From the NCBI GenBank assembly GCA_031429355.1, contig JANOZM010000005.1:1-64000 (forward strand): 64,000 nucleotides of DNA, in the 5' to 3' direction. The notes under the pieces were generated by a model. The model was given only the letters and a program-made list of their open reading frames with translations, ran no database searches and was not told the DNA's origin. Source of the stretch: JANOZM01 sp031429355 (lineage in GTDB: Bacteria > Pseudomonadota > Gammaproteobacteria > Burkholderiales > Burkholderiaceae_E). Shown here piece after piece: positions 1 through 8,162 of this stretch; positions within the stretch are counted from its first letter, which is position 1, and each line of letters starts with the position of its first letter. A program made the translations under genes and the position numbers.

Positions 1-46
1 GGCTACGAAATCGGGTACACAAATCAGCGAAGGTCGGAAAGCGTAA
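1..46 (+). CDS. C-terminal tail of a probable type II antitoxin (cut by the window edge)
   Basis: Only the last 14 codons are visible. The reading frame from base 2 gives ATKSGTQISEGRKA and ends at TAA 44-46, immediately before the GTG start of the ParE/RelE-type toxin gene at 47. The zero-gap junction is the usual antitoxin-toxin arrangement, so I infer the antitoxin of that pair. The fragment is too short to assign a fold such as ribbon-helix-helix. Confidence 0.45.
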   Translation, partial: ATKSGTQISEGRKA

Positions 47-373
47 GTGAAAGCAAAGTCGGTTGTAACGCGTGAGCTAGCGAGCCGCGACGTTGAAGTT
101 GCAATTGACTATTACCTTGCCGAAAACGCTGAGCAGGCAGCACTTGATTTCATTAATGCTTTGGAACACGCGTATACGCACATCGGGCGCAATCCTGCAA
201 CTGGATCGCCGCGCTATGCCCATGAATTGAACTTGCATGGCTTACGCTTTTGGCCGCTTGGGAAATTTCCTTTTCTTGTGTTTTACGTTGAACGACCAAA
301 GTACGTTGATGTTTGGCGCATATTGCATGCCCAACGCGATATTGCTGCATGGATACAAGAGCCTGAGACTTAG
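47..373 (+). CDS. RelE/ParE family type II toxin
   Basis: This 108-residue protein has the size of ParE/RelE toxins, which fold as a small beta-sheet with two N-terminal helices and poison either translation (RelE) or DNA gyrase (ParE). Characteristic stretches are the helical start (VTRELASRDVEVAIDYY), the middle RNPATGSPRYAHEL and the C-terminal FLVFYVERPKYVDVWRILH followed by AQRDI, the signature of the ParE-like subgroup. It starts at GTG directly after the stop codon of the upstream frame, so it is probably translationally coupled to an antitoxin. The target (gyrase or mRNA) cannot be told from sequence alone. Confidence 0.88.
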   Translation: MKAKSVVTRELASRDVEVAIDYYLAENAEQAALDFINALEHAYTHIGRNPATGSPRYAHELNLHGLRFWPLGKFPFLVFYVERPKYVDVWRILHAQRDIAAWIQEPET

Positions 374-903
374 TTCAAGTTCGCCACTTAACCAAAACGT
401 AAAATTGACCGTTAATCCTCGAATGCGAAGGGGTTCAGGAATTGCCGCTTCCAAAAAAATCTGCGGTCAACGGTGCTTAAGCTTGCTTCGTCGCATACCT
501 TTTCCCAGTTGGCTTCTATTGCTTCGCGCAGCCGTGCGCTGCCACGCCAACGAGCGATTAAAAGCTAGAACGCCTGTGCCGCTTCCAAGACCACGACTTC
601 ACCTGATTCGATTTCACGGGGTATTGGCACCGAATGCGAAGTGGCGCTCGAAGGTCGTGCCGTAAGCGCAAGACAACGCTAAAGCACTGAGCGCAACGCC
701 AACGGCAACCGACTGCCAAGAGCCACACGAACACGGTCGCCCGAGTGTGACTGAGCGGCGGTTCGGACTCGAAAGGAATCCCTTGCAAGAGCTTCCGCAG
801 TCATAAGTTTGTAATAAAACTGTCACATACATTCGCGACACTGCGCAATCGCGCAAAACTCAATCTAAACGAGTCGCCAACCTTTTAAAAGTTTGCCCAT
901 ACT
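374..903. other. 530-bp stretch without an intact gene
   Basis: No frame here reads as a convincing intact protein. The part from about 412 to 630 carries a minus-strand frame with an internal stop that looks like a decayed coding sequence (entered separately). The remainder, 631-903, leads into nhaA and shows no strong promoter or hairpin that I can defend. Confidence 0.5.
412..630 (-). pseudogene. Decayed C-terminal fragment of an unidentified protein
   Basis: Read on the minus strand, one frame gives a protein-like sequence including EVVVLEAAQAF, a TAG stop at 565-567, then LLIARWRGSARLREAIEANW, EKVCDEASLSTVDRRFFWKR and QFLNPFAFED, ending at TAA 412-414. The composition (amphipathic helices, W and F residues in a regular pattern) looks like a former domain end, not random sequence. 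No start codon or intact upstream domain is present, and another in-frame stop lies at 679-681. I do not recognise the family. It follows directly after the toxin gene and may be debris of another accessory gene. Confidence 0.35.
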
Positions 904-2154
904 GTGGCCGCATCCGATTCAACTCAAAAGTTTTTAGGTTTCCTACCTCAAGAAGCCGTCCCAGGCGCATTGTTAGTCGTCGTGGCGGCGTTAGCCATGA
1001 TTGTTGTGAACTCGGGCTTTGGCGCTGCCTACGAAGGCTTTCTAGCCACATCATTCACGATTGGTCCAACCGGTGCCGGGATTGAAATGAAAATTTCCGA
1101 GTGGATTAAAAACGCGCTAATGGCGTTATTTTTCTTCTTTGTTGGTTTAGAGCTAAAACGCGAAGTATTGGAAGGTCAGTTGTCCAATGCTAAAGCAGCC
1201 ACACTACCGATTCTTGCCGCAGTAGGCGGCATGGCTGTACCGGCTGCAGTTTTTCTTGCTTTGGCTGGTCCAGCTGGTTTTGCGAATGGTTGGGCAATTC
1301 CATCTGCAACCGATATTGCTTTTGCATTAGGTGTTTTATCGTTGTTAGGTAACCGAGTGCCGCCCGCGCTAAAAGCCTTTTTGTTAGCGGTTGCTGTGGT
1401 TGATGATTTGGGTGCCATTATTATTGTGGCGTTTTTTTATACCGAGCAAATCGTTGTAAATTACTTGCTGTTAGCGGCCAGCGTATGCGCTTTGTTGTTA
1501 ATAATGCATCGAATCAAGCTAGCATCGATCGGCCTTTATTTATTAGTCGGCGTGGTGCTTTGGATCTTTATGCAAGAGTCGGGTATTAGTTCCACAATTG
1601 CGGGGGTCATTGTTGCAGCGTGCGTCCCGCTAAAAAGCAAGTCGGGGGGCAGCCCACTGCATCAAGCTGAGCACGCGTTTCGGCCCTGGGTGTTGTACGG
1701 CATCATGCCTGTGTTTGCGTTTGCGAATGCCGGTATAAATTTGGAAGGAGCCGGGCAGTACCTAACCCACCCAATTACCTTAGGCGCAGCGCTAGGCTTG
1801 GCGATTGGTAAGCCCGTTGGCATTACTTTAATGACGTTTGTTGGCGCAGCTTTACTGAAAGCCGAAAAGCCTGGTAATTTGCCCCAACTGATTGGTGTCG
1901 GTTGCATTGCTGGTGTAGGTTTTACAATGAGTTTGTTTGTTGGCGCTCTGGCCTACACCGACCCAGCTTTAGCAACACCAGTCCGCTTAGGGGTTTACGC
2001 GGGATCGATATTTTCTGCTGTAATTGGCCTGACTATTTTGGCCCGATCACTCCCGAAAGAACTGTCGCCCGATCAGATTAAAACAGAGGATCAAATTCGG
2101 CCCTTTATAATGGCCGAGGCCAAGTATAAAAAGCACGATGAAACTAATCCTTAA
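904..2154 (+). CDS. nhaA: Na+/H+ antiporter NhaA
   Basis: NhaA is an inner-membrane antiporter that expels Na+ or Li+ in exchange for protons and so handles sodium and alkaline stress. The 416-residue length fits the family. About twelve hydrophobic segments are evident. The two signature regions are present: IPSATDIAFALG, with the conserved Asp of the unwound helix, and AVVDDLGAIIIVAFFY, with the paired Asp residues that bind the cation. The GTG start at 904 places the first transmembrane helix at the usual distance from the N-terminus, though no clear Shine-Dalgarno sequence precedes it. The C-terminal tail is charged and cytoplasmic by analogy. It stands alone, with no nhaR regulator nearby. 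Confidence 0.96.
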   Translation: MAASDSTQKFLGFLPQEAVPGALLVVVAALAMIVVNSGFGAAYEGFLATSFTIGPTGAGIEMKISEWIKNALMALFFFFVGLELKREVLEGQLSNAKAATLPILAAVGGMAVPAAVFLALAGPAGFANGWAIPSATDIAFALGVLSLLGNRVPPALKAFLLAVAVVDDLGAIIIVAFFYTEQIVVNYLLLAASVCALLLIMHRIKLASIGLYLLVGVVLWIFMQESGISSTIAGVIVAACVPLKSKSGGSPLHQAEHAFRPWVLYGIMPVFAFANAGINLEGAGQYLTHPITLGAALGLAIGKPVGITLMTFVGAALLKAEKPGNLPQLIGVGCIAGVGFTMSLFVGALAYTDPALATPVRLGVYAGSIFSAVIGLTILARSLPKELSPDQIKTEDQIRPFIMAEAKYKKHDETNP

Positions 2155-2228
2155 CTTATTGTCGGCGTACCGTATGTAAGTTTAAAAGGCTTGGTCAAAA
2201 ATTAAAACAATTCTTGACCTGTGTGCAA

Positions 2229-2468
2229 TTAAGCAGCCACCAACGGAAACATTTGATCCGCTAACTTCAAGCGTTGATTAATGTAAAAAGTTTTAAACTT
2301 TTCGCGGCTCATCGACATGCGAGCTAATTTGGGTAAACCTTCGTAAAAGATTGGGCAAACTTTTTCTAGATGCTCGTCGGCCAACATGATGTCGCGTACG
2401 GGTAAATTTAACTCTTTTGAAAGCGCGTTTAATTTTGTTGCTTGCGCGTTGTTTTTCTGGAAAGCCAT
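2229..2468 (-). CDS. Small hypothetical protein, 79 residues
   Basis: Unrecognised. The protein is basic and helical (MAFQKNNAQATKLNALSKEL ... LADQMFPLVAA) with no membrane segment, signal peptide or Cys motif. I prefer ATG 2468 because an AGAG motif sits about 8 bases upstream; a TTG two codons earlier (2474) is the alternative. It is a lone minus-strand gene between nhaA and the M23 peptidase gene. The balanced composition suggests that it is real. Confidence 0.55.
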   Translation of the reverse strand: MAFQKNNAQATKLNALSKELNLPVRDIMLADEHLEKVCPIFYEGLPKLARMSMSREKFKTFYINQRLKLADQMFPLVAA

Positions 2469-2650
2469 GATCAATCTCTGGTTTATTAACTGAAGTCTTA
2501 ATATGCCACGGTTCGAATCATCGTTGCGCGTTGTTACAGACCGTCAATCTGGCCTAAGTGTCGTTGGTCGTGAAGTCGTCAAAACGGCTGCAGTTTGTAC
2601 AAAGGTATCATTCACTTTTAGTTCGCTTGTCTAATAGGAATCACCATAAA

Positions 2651-3484
2651 ATGAACGCGACTCGCAGATTCTTTACCCTTTGCATGGCAATGCTTGGTTC
2701 CCTACCTTCGTTGGGCGTCCTTGCGCAAACTTCGGTAAAAATGCCAACGCAAGAACGCGTGCCAGGCGGGATCGCGCTAATTGCGGTACCAAGTGATAAA
2801 AACAATAACGCACCTATTGCAACTTATAACGACAAACCAGTGCTGGTTGTAAAGCAAGGCGATGGGTTCATAGCAGTTGTTGGTTTGCCCTTAGATGCTC
2901 AGTTGGGTGCCGCGCAATTGAATGTGCAAAGTGGTGAGGCGATTGCATTTTTGATTCAACCTAAAACCTATCGCGAACAACGTTTAAAAGTGCCGCAAGG
3001 AATGGTCGATTTAACACCCGCTAATCAGGCGCGCTACGAGCGTGAACGCGATCACACCATCGAATTGCTGGCTAAACCTCAAAGCGTAAATCCGGTTCAG
3101 CTACGCATGGTGGTGCCTGTAGCGGGTAACCGCAGCGCAAGTTTTGGTTTGCGTCGTGTGTTCAATGGGCAATCGCGCAATCCGCATAGCGGTATGGATA
3201 TTGCGGCGGGAACTGGCACACCATTTGTAGCGCCTTTAGCCGGAACCGTCATCGACGTTGGCGATTATTACTTTAACGGCAACACCATTTGGCTAGATCA
3301 TGGCGGTGGTTTGCTTAGTATGTTTTGCCATCTCAGCAAGACATCGGTCGCAGTAGGCGATGTCGTTAAGCAGGGGCAGGTATTAGGCGCTGTAGGTGCT
3401 ACAGGTCGAGTCACCGGCCCACATTTGCATTGGTCGGTAAACTTAAATCGAGTGATGGTTAATCCGGCTTTGTTTTTGGATTAG
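2651..3484 (+). CDS. Exported M23 family (LytM-type) metallopeptidase
   Basis: M23 peptidases cut cross-links in peptidoglycan, or act as inactive regulators of amidases, in the periplasm. The ATG at 2651 is preceded by AGGA at a good distance and gives a typical signal peptide (MNATRRFFTLCMAMLGSL ... VLAQ). A longer frame from 2558 would bury that signal. The C-terminal half holds the M23 domain with the zinc ligands of HSGMDIAAGTGTPF (HxxxD) and the later HLH in GPHLHWSVNLN, plus the supporting VDHG-like LDHGGG. All catalytic residues appear to be present, so it is probably an active endopeptidase. The gene is monocistronic. Confidence 0.93.
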   Translation: MNATRRFFTLCMAMLGSLPSLGVLAQTSVKMPTQERVPGGIALIAVPSDKNNNAPIATYNDKPVLVVKQGDGFIAVVGLPLDAQLGAAQLNVQSGEAIAFLIQPKTYREQRLKVPQGMVDLTPANQARYERERDHTIELLAKPQSVNPVQLRMVVPVAGNRSASFGLRRVFNGQSRNPHSGMDIAAGTGTPFVAPLAGTVIDVGDYYFNGNTIWLDHGGGLLSMFCHLSKTSVAVGDVVKQGQVLGAVGATGRVTGPHLHWSVNLNRVMVNPALFLD

Positions 3485-3546
3485 CTGTCGAAATTACGGC
3501 GTAAAAATCACCTCTTTGATGGTGAACGTTTAACGCGTATTCGATT

Positions 3547-3975
3547 TCACACGCGCGGCTCGAGCGGATTGATGAGTTGGATTTGGTCAATCCGTTCGCC
3601 GTTGTTCATGTCTTCCGTGTATAGCGTAGTGCAGCCCGCAGTAATCGCAGTGGCTACGATGAGCGCATCGTAGTAGCTCAAGCTGCGGGTCTGATAAATA
3701 TCCAAGGCAGTATTGATAATCGAAGGCGTGACGTTGATGGTCTCAAACCGCGAATACGCGGCAATCCGTTGTCGAACGATATTTGCCGGGAGTTTTAGTT
3801 TTTTCAAGGCGGCATTGCTGAACTCCGACAACACTTGTGTCGAAATAACCGCGTTACCTTGCAAATAGAGCATCTTTAAAAGCTTGACCGCAGCGTCCTG
3901 TTTCACCGGCGCGTCAGCGCTGTCTGCATAAATCAATATGTTGGTATCGAGAAAACAGCGATCGCTTGCGTTCAC
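3547..3975 (-). CDS. PIN-domain ribonuclease toxin (VapC-like)
   Basis: PIN toxins are Mg2+-dependent ribonucleases that cut tRNA or rRNA when free of antitoxin. The 142-residue protein has the acidic active-site set: Asp10 (FLDTNILIY), Glu51 (VLSEFSN), Asp103 (YYDALIVATA) and the TLYTEDMNNGERI region near residue 121. Its GTG start overlaps the antitoxin stop by four bases (GTGA), giving translational coupling. Together with the upstream ribbon-helix-helix gene it forms a VapBC-type module. Identity as VapC in the strict sense is a family-level inference. Confidence 0.93.
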   Translation of the reverse strand: MNASDRCFLDTNILIYADSADAPVKQDAAVKLLKMLYLQGNAVISTQVLSEFSNAALKKLKLPANIVRQRIAAYSRFETINVTPSIINTALDIYQTRSLSYYDALIVATAITAGCTTLYTEDMNNGERIDQIQLINPLEPRV

Positions 3976-4196
3976 CGCTCGTTCGCTTCGTCGCGGTTGA
4001 ATTTCCAGTCGCCTAGCCGACCCGTGCTTGCGAGTAAGCTCGCTTCAATCTGCGCCCACTCCTGCTCGCGTCTAGAAGCACCAGCAAGCTGCTCCAAATA
4101 ATCGCGCACGACTTGGTTAAGGCTTTTGCCCATTTTTTGAGCAGCGACGCGCGCCTCTTCGACGACGCGTTCATCGATAGACAACGTAATGTTCAT
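3972..4196 (-). CDS. Ribbon-helix-helix antitoxin (VapB-like)
   Basis: This 74-residue protein begins with the short beta strand NITLSIDERVVEEARVAA, followed by KMGKSLNQVVRDYLEQLAG, the layout of an Arc/CopG ribbon-helix-helix DNA-binding domain. The C-terminal tail (WAQIEASLLASTGRLGDWKF) is the part expected to wrap the PIN toxin. It lies first in the pair and overlaps the toxin start. A consensus promoter with a central 12-bp palindrome lies directly upstream, as expected for an autoregulated toxin-antitoxin operon. Confidence 0.9.
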   Translation of the reverse strand: MNITLSIDERVVEEARVAAQKMGKSLNQVVRDYLEQLAGASRREQEWAQIEASLLASTGRLGDWKFNRDEANER

Positions 4197-4220
4197 TCCG
4201 CACTCCTTCTAGTTACACTT

Positions 4221-4249
4221 ATTATGTGCGCACATTTTATTATTGTCAA
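4221..4249 (-). promoter_or_regulatory. Promoter and palindromic operator of the vapBC-like pair
   Basis: Read on the minus strand, TTGACA (4244-4249) and CATAAT (4221-4226) are separated by exactly 17 bases, a near-consensus sigma-70 promoter. Inside the spacer and reaching into the -10 element lies the perfect 12-bp palindrome ATGTGCGCACAT (4224-4235). A dimeric ribbon-helix-helix antitoxin bound there would block RNA polymerase. An AAGGAG-type ribosome site follows just before the antitoxin ATG. Promoter and palindrome are seen in the sequence; autorepression is inferred. Confidence 0.75.
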
Positions 4250-4283
4250 ATGTTCGGGTTCATGCTGGTTTGGAATCCGCAAG

Positions 4284-5165
4284 CTAACTAAAAATCACAT
4301 GCCGATGATTGCATTGATAAACAAACCCAACTCGTTGATAACATTTATTCGATGCGGGGTAGCTCGCATCGGTAAACAAAAACACATCCTTGGTTCCATT
4401 AGAAAACACCTCGGTTGTAAGGTCCGCAACTAGCGCTTGCGCAACACCCGCACCGCGCGCATTTTTTACTGTAAACACTGGACCAATCCTTGCCGAATCG
4501 CAAGGTAGCAAATTAAAACCAGCAAGGGCTAGCGGTTGGCCCTTCGCGTCGTGGGCAATTCGAAAACTACCATCGGCAATTCGCTTTGCCACTAATTCTG
4601 CAATGGGCGTTGGTGGTAAAACTGCGCCACTTTCCGCATGAAATTCTTCAATTTGCGTTACTAACCAATCTTGGTCAGAACCCGTTGCAGGGCGAACTAA
4701 ACAGTTGCTTGGGCCACGTTTAGCCGTGTTGGTTCCCACTGATGTTTGCGCGCTCATGCAGTACAGCATCAGGTCAAGTCGTAATTTGGCCGGTGCTTGC
4801 GGGGTGTTAGCGACCACGCTGCAAATTGCGTCGATCACAAGCTCTGGCCCAGCTGCTTCATCGCACACCGAAGGGTCTTTTTTAATAAACTGCCCGATTG
4901 CAATTGCGGCGTCTTTTGGCATGGCGCTAAAAGCCATGGTGTCGGGTCGGTTGCGAATGCTCGCGCCAACAACGACGCCACCTTTGGCAACGGTAAGCAT
5001 GCGCAGAGGGTGCGTGCTATCGGTTTCTTTAACCTTTAGCTGCGCTTGAATAATCGAAAGCACAACGGTGTTGTTAGCGCTATCTGTCTGCAACATCACG
5101 TACGTTGCAGACACAAATTCGTCGAATTCTTTATGCTCGGTTACTTCGTAATTGTTGTAAGCCAT
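4284..5165 (-). CDS. GNAT family N-acetyltransferase with an N-terminal extension
   Basis: The C-terminal half (about residues 135-293) resembles a GNAT acetyltransferase: it starts with VRPATGSDQDWLVTQIEEF, contains FTVKNARGAGVAQALVADL, the acetyl-CoA pyrophosphate-binding R/GxGxA-type loop, and ends with YPASNKCYQRVGFVYQC, the usual beta6-beta7 end. The N-terminal half (SATYVMLQTDSANNTVVLSI ...) is an unassigned alpha/beta region, perhaps a degenerate second GNAT domain. ATG 5165 is chosen; a GTG at 5183 lies inside the upstream palindrome. The substrate is unknown. Confidence 0.75.
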   Translation of the reverse strand: MAYNNYEVTEHKEFDEFVSATYVMLQTDSANNTVVLSIIQAQLKVKETDSTHPLRMLTVAKGGVVVGASIRNRPDTMAFSAMPKDAAIAIGQFIKKDPSVCDEAAGPELVIDAICSVVANTPQAPAKLRLDLMLYCMSAQTSVGTNTAKRGPSNCLVRPATGSDQDWLVTQIEEFHAESGAVLPPTPIAELVAKRIADGSFRIAHDAKGQPLALAGFNLLPCDSARIGPVFTVKNARGAGVAQALVADLTTEVFSNGTKDVFLFTDASYPASNKCYQRVGFVYQCNHRHVIFS

Positions 5166-5184
5166 ACCTAAATCCGGTTGCACA

Positions 5185-5212
5185 AATTTATCTTAGCTGC
5201 CTAAGATAAATT
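5185..5212. promoter_or_regulatory. Perfect 28-bp inverted repeat upstream of the GNAT gene
   Basis: AATTTATCTTAG (5185-5196), CTGC spacer, CTAAGATAAATT (5201-5212): twelve perfectly paired bases per arm. It lies 20 bases before the ATG of the GNAT gene and 33 bases past the stop of the acyl-CoA dehydrogenase gene. There is no clean T-run, so it reads more like an operator or an mRNA leader hairpin than an intrinsic terminator. The function is inferred only from position. Confidence 0.55.
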
Positions 5213-5245
5213 GCACTTTAGCTATTACAAATTAACAGCCATTAA

Positions 5246-6451
5246 TTAACTAAAGGCTTGAATCCCTGTTTGTGCACGGCCTAAAATTAGCGCGTGAATA
5301 TCGTGTGTACCTTCGTAGGTATTGACCACTTCTAAATTCACCATATGGCGAATCACGCCGTACTCATCACTAATACCGTTGCCGCCCAACATATCGCGTG
5401 CAACGCGGGCAATATCCAGCGCTTTACCGCAAGAATTGCGCTTCATAATTGAAGTAATTTCAACCGATGCCGTGCCGTCGTCTTTCATTCGCCCTAAGCG
5501 CAGGCAACCTTGTAAGCCAAGTGTAATTTCGGTTTGCATGTCGGCTAGTTTCTTTTGAATCAATTGGTTGGCGGCTAACGGGCGGCCAAACTGGTGGCGG
5601 TCCATGACATATTGACGGGCACGATGCCAACAGTCTTCGGCAGCACCTAGTGCGCCCCAAGCAATACCAAAACGGGCACTGTTTAAGCAAGTGAAGGGGC
5701 CTTTTAAGCCTTCGACTTTAGGCAGCATTTGGCCTTCGCTAATGTCCACTTGGTCCATGACTATTTCGCCGGTTAACGAGGCGCGTAAACCAAATTTACC
5801 GTGGATAGGTGGGGCCGATAAACCCTTCATGCCTTTTTCTAAAATGAAGCCACGAATGCGGCCATCGTATTCGCCGCCCACACATTTTGCCCACACAACA
5901 AACACGTCGGCAAACGGTGAATTAGAAATCCACATTTTTGAACCCGTCAGCGAATAGCCGTTAGCCGTTTTAACAGCGCGTGTTGCCATAGAGGCTGGGT
6001 CGGAGCCGTGATCGGGCTCGGTTAAACCAAAGCAACCAATCCACTCACCGGTAGCGAGTTTGGGTAAGTATTTTTGACGTTGCGCTTCACTACCAAATTC
6101 GTAAATTGGCACCATCACTAAGGATGATTGCACGCTCATCATCGAGCGATAGCCCGAGTCGACGCGTTCTACTTCGCGAGCGATTAAACCGTAGCTAACG
6201 TAATTTAAGCCAGCCCCGCCGTATTCGGTCGGTATAGTTGGCCCTAACAAGCCAAGAGCACCCATTTCCCGAAAAATTTCGGGGTCGGTCTTTTCGTGGC
6301 GAAAGGCTTCTAATACGCGCGGTTGTAATTTGTCTTGGCAATAAGAACGGGCCGCATCGCGGATCATGCGTTCTTCTTCGGTCAGTTGATCATCCAACAA
6401 CAAGGGGTCGGACCAATTGAATTGAGCTTTAACTTTTGCAGGCGATAACAT
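5246..6451 (-). CDS. gcdH: Glutaryl-CoA dehydrogenase
   Basis: This FAD enzyme oxidises and decarboxylates glutaryl-CoA to crotonyl-CoA in lysine, tryptophan and aromatic catabolism. The 401-residue protein has the acyl-CoA dehydrogenase N-terminal, middle and C-terminal domains: TIPTEYGGAGLNYVSYGLIA, then CFGLTEPDHGSDPASM (FAD/substrate contact), WISNSPFADVFVVWAK and LNSARFGIAWGALGAAEDCW. The C-terminal NTYEGTHDIHALILGRAQTG carries the catalytic Glu and matches the GcdH subgroup rather than the short-chain enzymes. The conserved SMMSVQSSLVM stretch also supports GcdH. It is not linked to a CoA-transferase or a LysR gene here. Confidence 0.93.
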   Translation of the reverse strand: MLSPAKVKAQFNWSDPLLLDDQLTEEERMIRDAARSYCQDKLQPRVLEAFRHEKTDPEIFREMGALGLLGPTIPTEYGGAGLNYVSYGLIAREVERVDSGYRSMMSVQSSLVMVPIYEFGSEAQRQKYLPKLATGEWIGCFGLTEPDHGSDPASMATRAVKTANGYSLTGSKMWISNSPFADVFVVWAKCVGGEYDGRIRGFILEKGMKGLSAPPIHGKFGLRASLTGEIVMDQVDISEGQMLPKVEGLKGPFTCLNSARFGIAWGALGAAEDCWHRARQYVMDRHQFGRPLAANQLIQKKLADMQTEITLGLQGCLRLGRMKDDGTASVEITSIMKRNSCGKALDIARVARDMLGGNGISDEYGVIRHMVNLEVVNTYEGTHDIHALILGRAQTGIQAFS

Positions 6452-6565
6452 AGCGGATGTCCTTAGAGATTTCTAAGTTTAGCAAGGCTTGGGCAATCCG
6501 GCTACGGGAAAGGCAATGAAAGGGGAATAGACCGCAGATTAAAGAACCGGCCAACAGCCATTTAA

Positions 6566-6580
6566 GCCCGAAATTCGGGC
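6566..6580. repeat. Short perfect inverted repeat downstream of phoU
   Basis: GCCCGAA A TTCGGGC is a 15-bp inverted repeat, 40 bases past the phoU stop on the minus strand. It is followed on that strand by TTAAAT, too weak a T-run for a confident terminator. It could contribute to the 3' end of the pst-phoU transcript. Confidence 0.35.
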
Positions 6581-6619
6581 AAATCACAAATTAAGTTTGA
6601 TGATTTAAGCCAGCAAACA

Positions 6620-7294
6620 TTACCGGCTATGACGAATATCCTTGCCATACACTTGATAAACTACTTGCTCGGCGATGTTGGTCGCATGGTCGCCAATTCG
6701 TTCGATAGCTTTTGCAACTGTCAAAAAATCGAGGCAAACCTTAATGGATCGCGGGTCCTCAGACATGTAGCTAGTTAGTTTGCGGACAAAGGCACGAAAC
6801 TCTTGGTCTAAAGCGCGGTCGTCTTGAATGATCTTTTGCGCCGCTAAAGCGTCTTGTCGTGCGAATGCATCTAAAGAGCGTTTGAGTAAGCTCGAAGCTA
6901 AGTCGCCCGCAACCTTTAATTCTGCAATATTAATCGCTGCGGCAAAGCTGTCTTCCATAATGTGTTTGGTGCGTCGTGCAACACGTTCTGCCTCGTCGCC
7001 AGCGCGCTCTAAATTAGCGGTAATTTTGGTAATCGCAAGCACGTAGCGAAGATCGCTGGCGATAGGCTGACGCATCGCAATAACGCGAACGCAATCGGCA
7101 TCAATTTCTATTTCCATTTGATCGATGCGTAATTCACTTTCGATGACTTGGTCAGCAATGCTGGCGTTAAATTCAGCCAAAGCTTTAGCCGACTTAATCA
7201 TTTGCGCTTCAACCATCCCACCCATATGCAGTACTTTGGTGGTTAGATCGTTGAGGTCCGCATCAAATTGCGTAGAGAGGTGTTTATCAACCAT
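6620..7294 (-). CDS. phoU: Phosphate signalling protein PhoU
   Basis: PhoU links the PstSCAB transporter to the PhoR kinase and represses the Pho response when phosphate is plentiful. At 224 residues it has the family length, with two repeated three-helix bundles each carrying a metal-binding E/DxxxD motif region (MEIEIDADCVRVIAMRQPIA, and later KAIERIGDHATNIAEQVVY). AGGAAA precedes the ATG. It is the last gene of the pstC-pstA-pstB-phoU series, the standard position. Confidence 0.97.
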   Translation of the reverse strand: MVDKHLSTQFDADLNDLTTKVLHMGGMVEAQMIKSAKALAEFNASIADQVIESELRIDQMEIEIDADCVRVIAMRQPIASDLRYVLAITKITANLERAGDEAERVARRTKHIMEDSFAAAINIAELKVAGDLASSLLKRSLDAFARQDALAAQKIIQDDRALDQEFRAFVRKLTSYMSEDPRSIKVCLDFLTVAKAIERIGDHATNIAEQVVYQVYGKDIRHSR

Positions 7295-7345
7295 GGTTCG
7301 TTTCCTTGGGTCCGCTGTTGGTGCTTATCGGTAGTTTAGTAGCAA

Positions 7346-8152
7346 TTAACCGAAGCGGCCGGTAATGTAGTCTTCAGTTTGTTTTTTCTTAGGCTGAACA
7401 AAAATTTGTTTGGTTACCCCAAATTCGACCATCTCGCCTAAGTACATGTAGGCCGTGTAGTCCGAAACCCGAGCCGCCTGTTGCATGTTGTGGGTCACAA
7501 TTAAGATCGAAACGCGTTCTTTTAATTGATGTACCAATTCTTCAATGTTGCCGGTTGCAATCGGGTCTAGCGCTGAGGTAGGCTCGTCAAACAGCAATAA
7601 CTCAGGCTCGGTAGCAAGTGCACGCGCGATGCAAAGCCTTTGCTGTTGGCCGCCAGAAAGTGCGGATGCCAAATCACTTAACCGGTTGCGTGCTTCGTCC
7701 CAAAGCGATGCGCCTTTTAATGCGTCCTCAACCCGATCCTGAATTTCGGTTTTATTGCGTAAGCCACGCAAGCGTAAACCATAGGCAACGTTTTCGAAAA
7801 TTGATTTTGGAAATGGATTTGGCTTTTGAAACACCATACCAATACGCATCCGTACTTCGATCGGGTCGACTTCTTTTTGCAAAATGTTGGTGTCGTCTGG
7901 GTAAAGACGAATTTCGCCTTCGTAGCGGTTGCCCGGATACAAATCGTGCATTCGATTAAACGAGCGCAACAAAGTCGATTTTCCGCAACCCGATGGGCCA
8001 ATAAGCGCGGTTACTTTTTTCTCGTAAACCGGCAACGTTACGTTTTTAATGGCCTTAAAATTACCGTAGTAAAAACTAAAGTTGTTGGCACGCGCTTTGG
8101 TCGGTAAGTCGGGAAACTCAACGGCGCTATTAATCGGATTTTCGTTTGTCAT
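7346..8152 (-). CDS. pstB: Phosphate ABC transporter ATP-binding protein PstB
   Basis: PstB is the cytoplasmic ATPase of the high-affinity phosphate importer. The 268-residue sequence contains Walker A GPSGCGKSTLLRSFNRM, the Q-loop VFQKPNPFPKSIFENVAYG, the signature ALSGGQQQRLCIARALA, Walker B LLLFDEPTSALDP and the switch His in IVTHNMQQAARVSDY. RSFNRMHDLYPG and QKPNPFP are PstB-specific. It lies 10 bases downstream of pstA and is followed by phoU. Confidence 0.98.
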   Translation of the reverse strand: MTNENPINSAVEFPDLPTKARANNFSFYYGNFKAIKNVTLPVYEKKVTALIGPSGCGKSTLLRSFNRMHDLYPGNRYEGEIRLYPDDTNILQKEVDPIEVRMRIGMVFQKPNPFPKSIFENVAYGLRLRGLRNKTEIQDRVEDALKGASLWDEARNRLSDLASALSGGQQQRLCIARALATEPELLLFDEPTSALDPIATGNIEELVHQLKERVSILIVTHNMQQAARVSDYTAYMYLGEMVEFGVTKQIFVQPKKKQTEDYITGRFG

Positions 8153-8162
8153 TGAGCAAGTA

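Noticed and set aside
237..665. Plus-strand 142-residue frame
   Set aside because: It overlaps the toxin gene in another frame, and its composition is unlike a folded protein.
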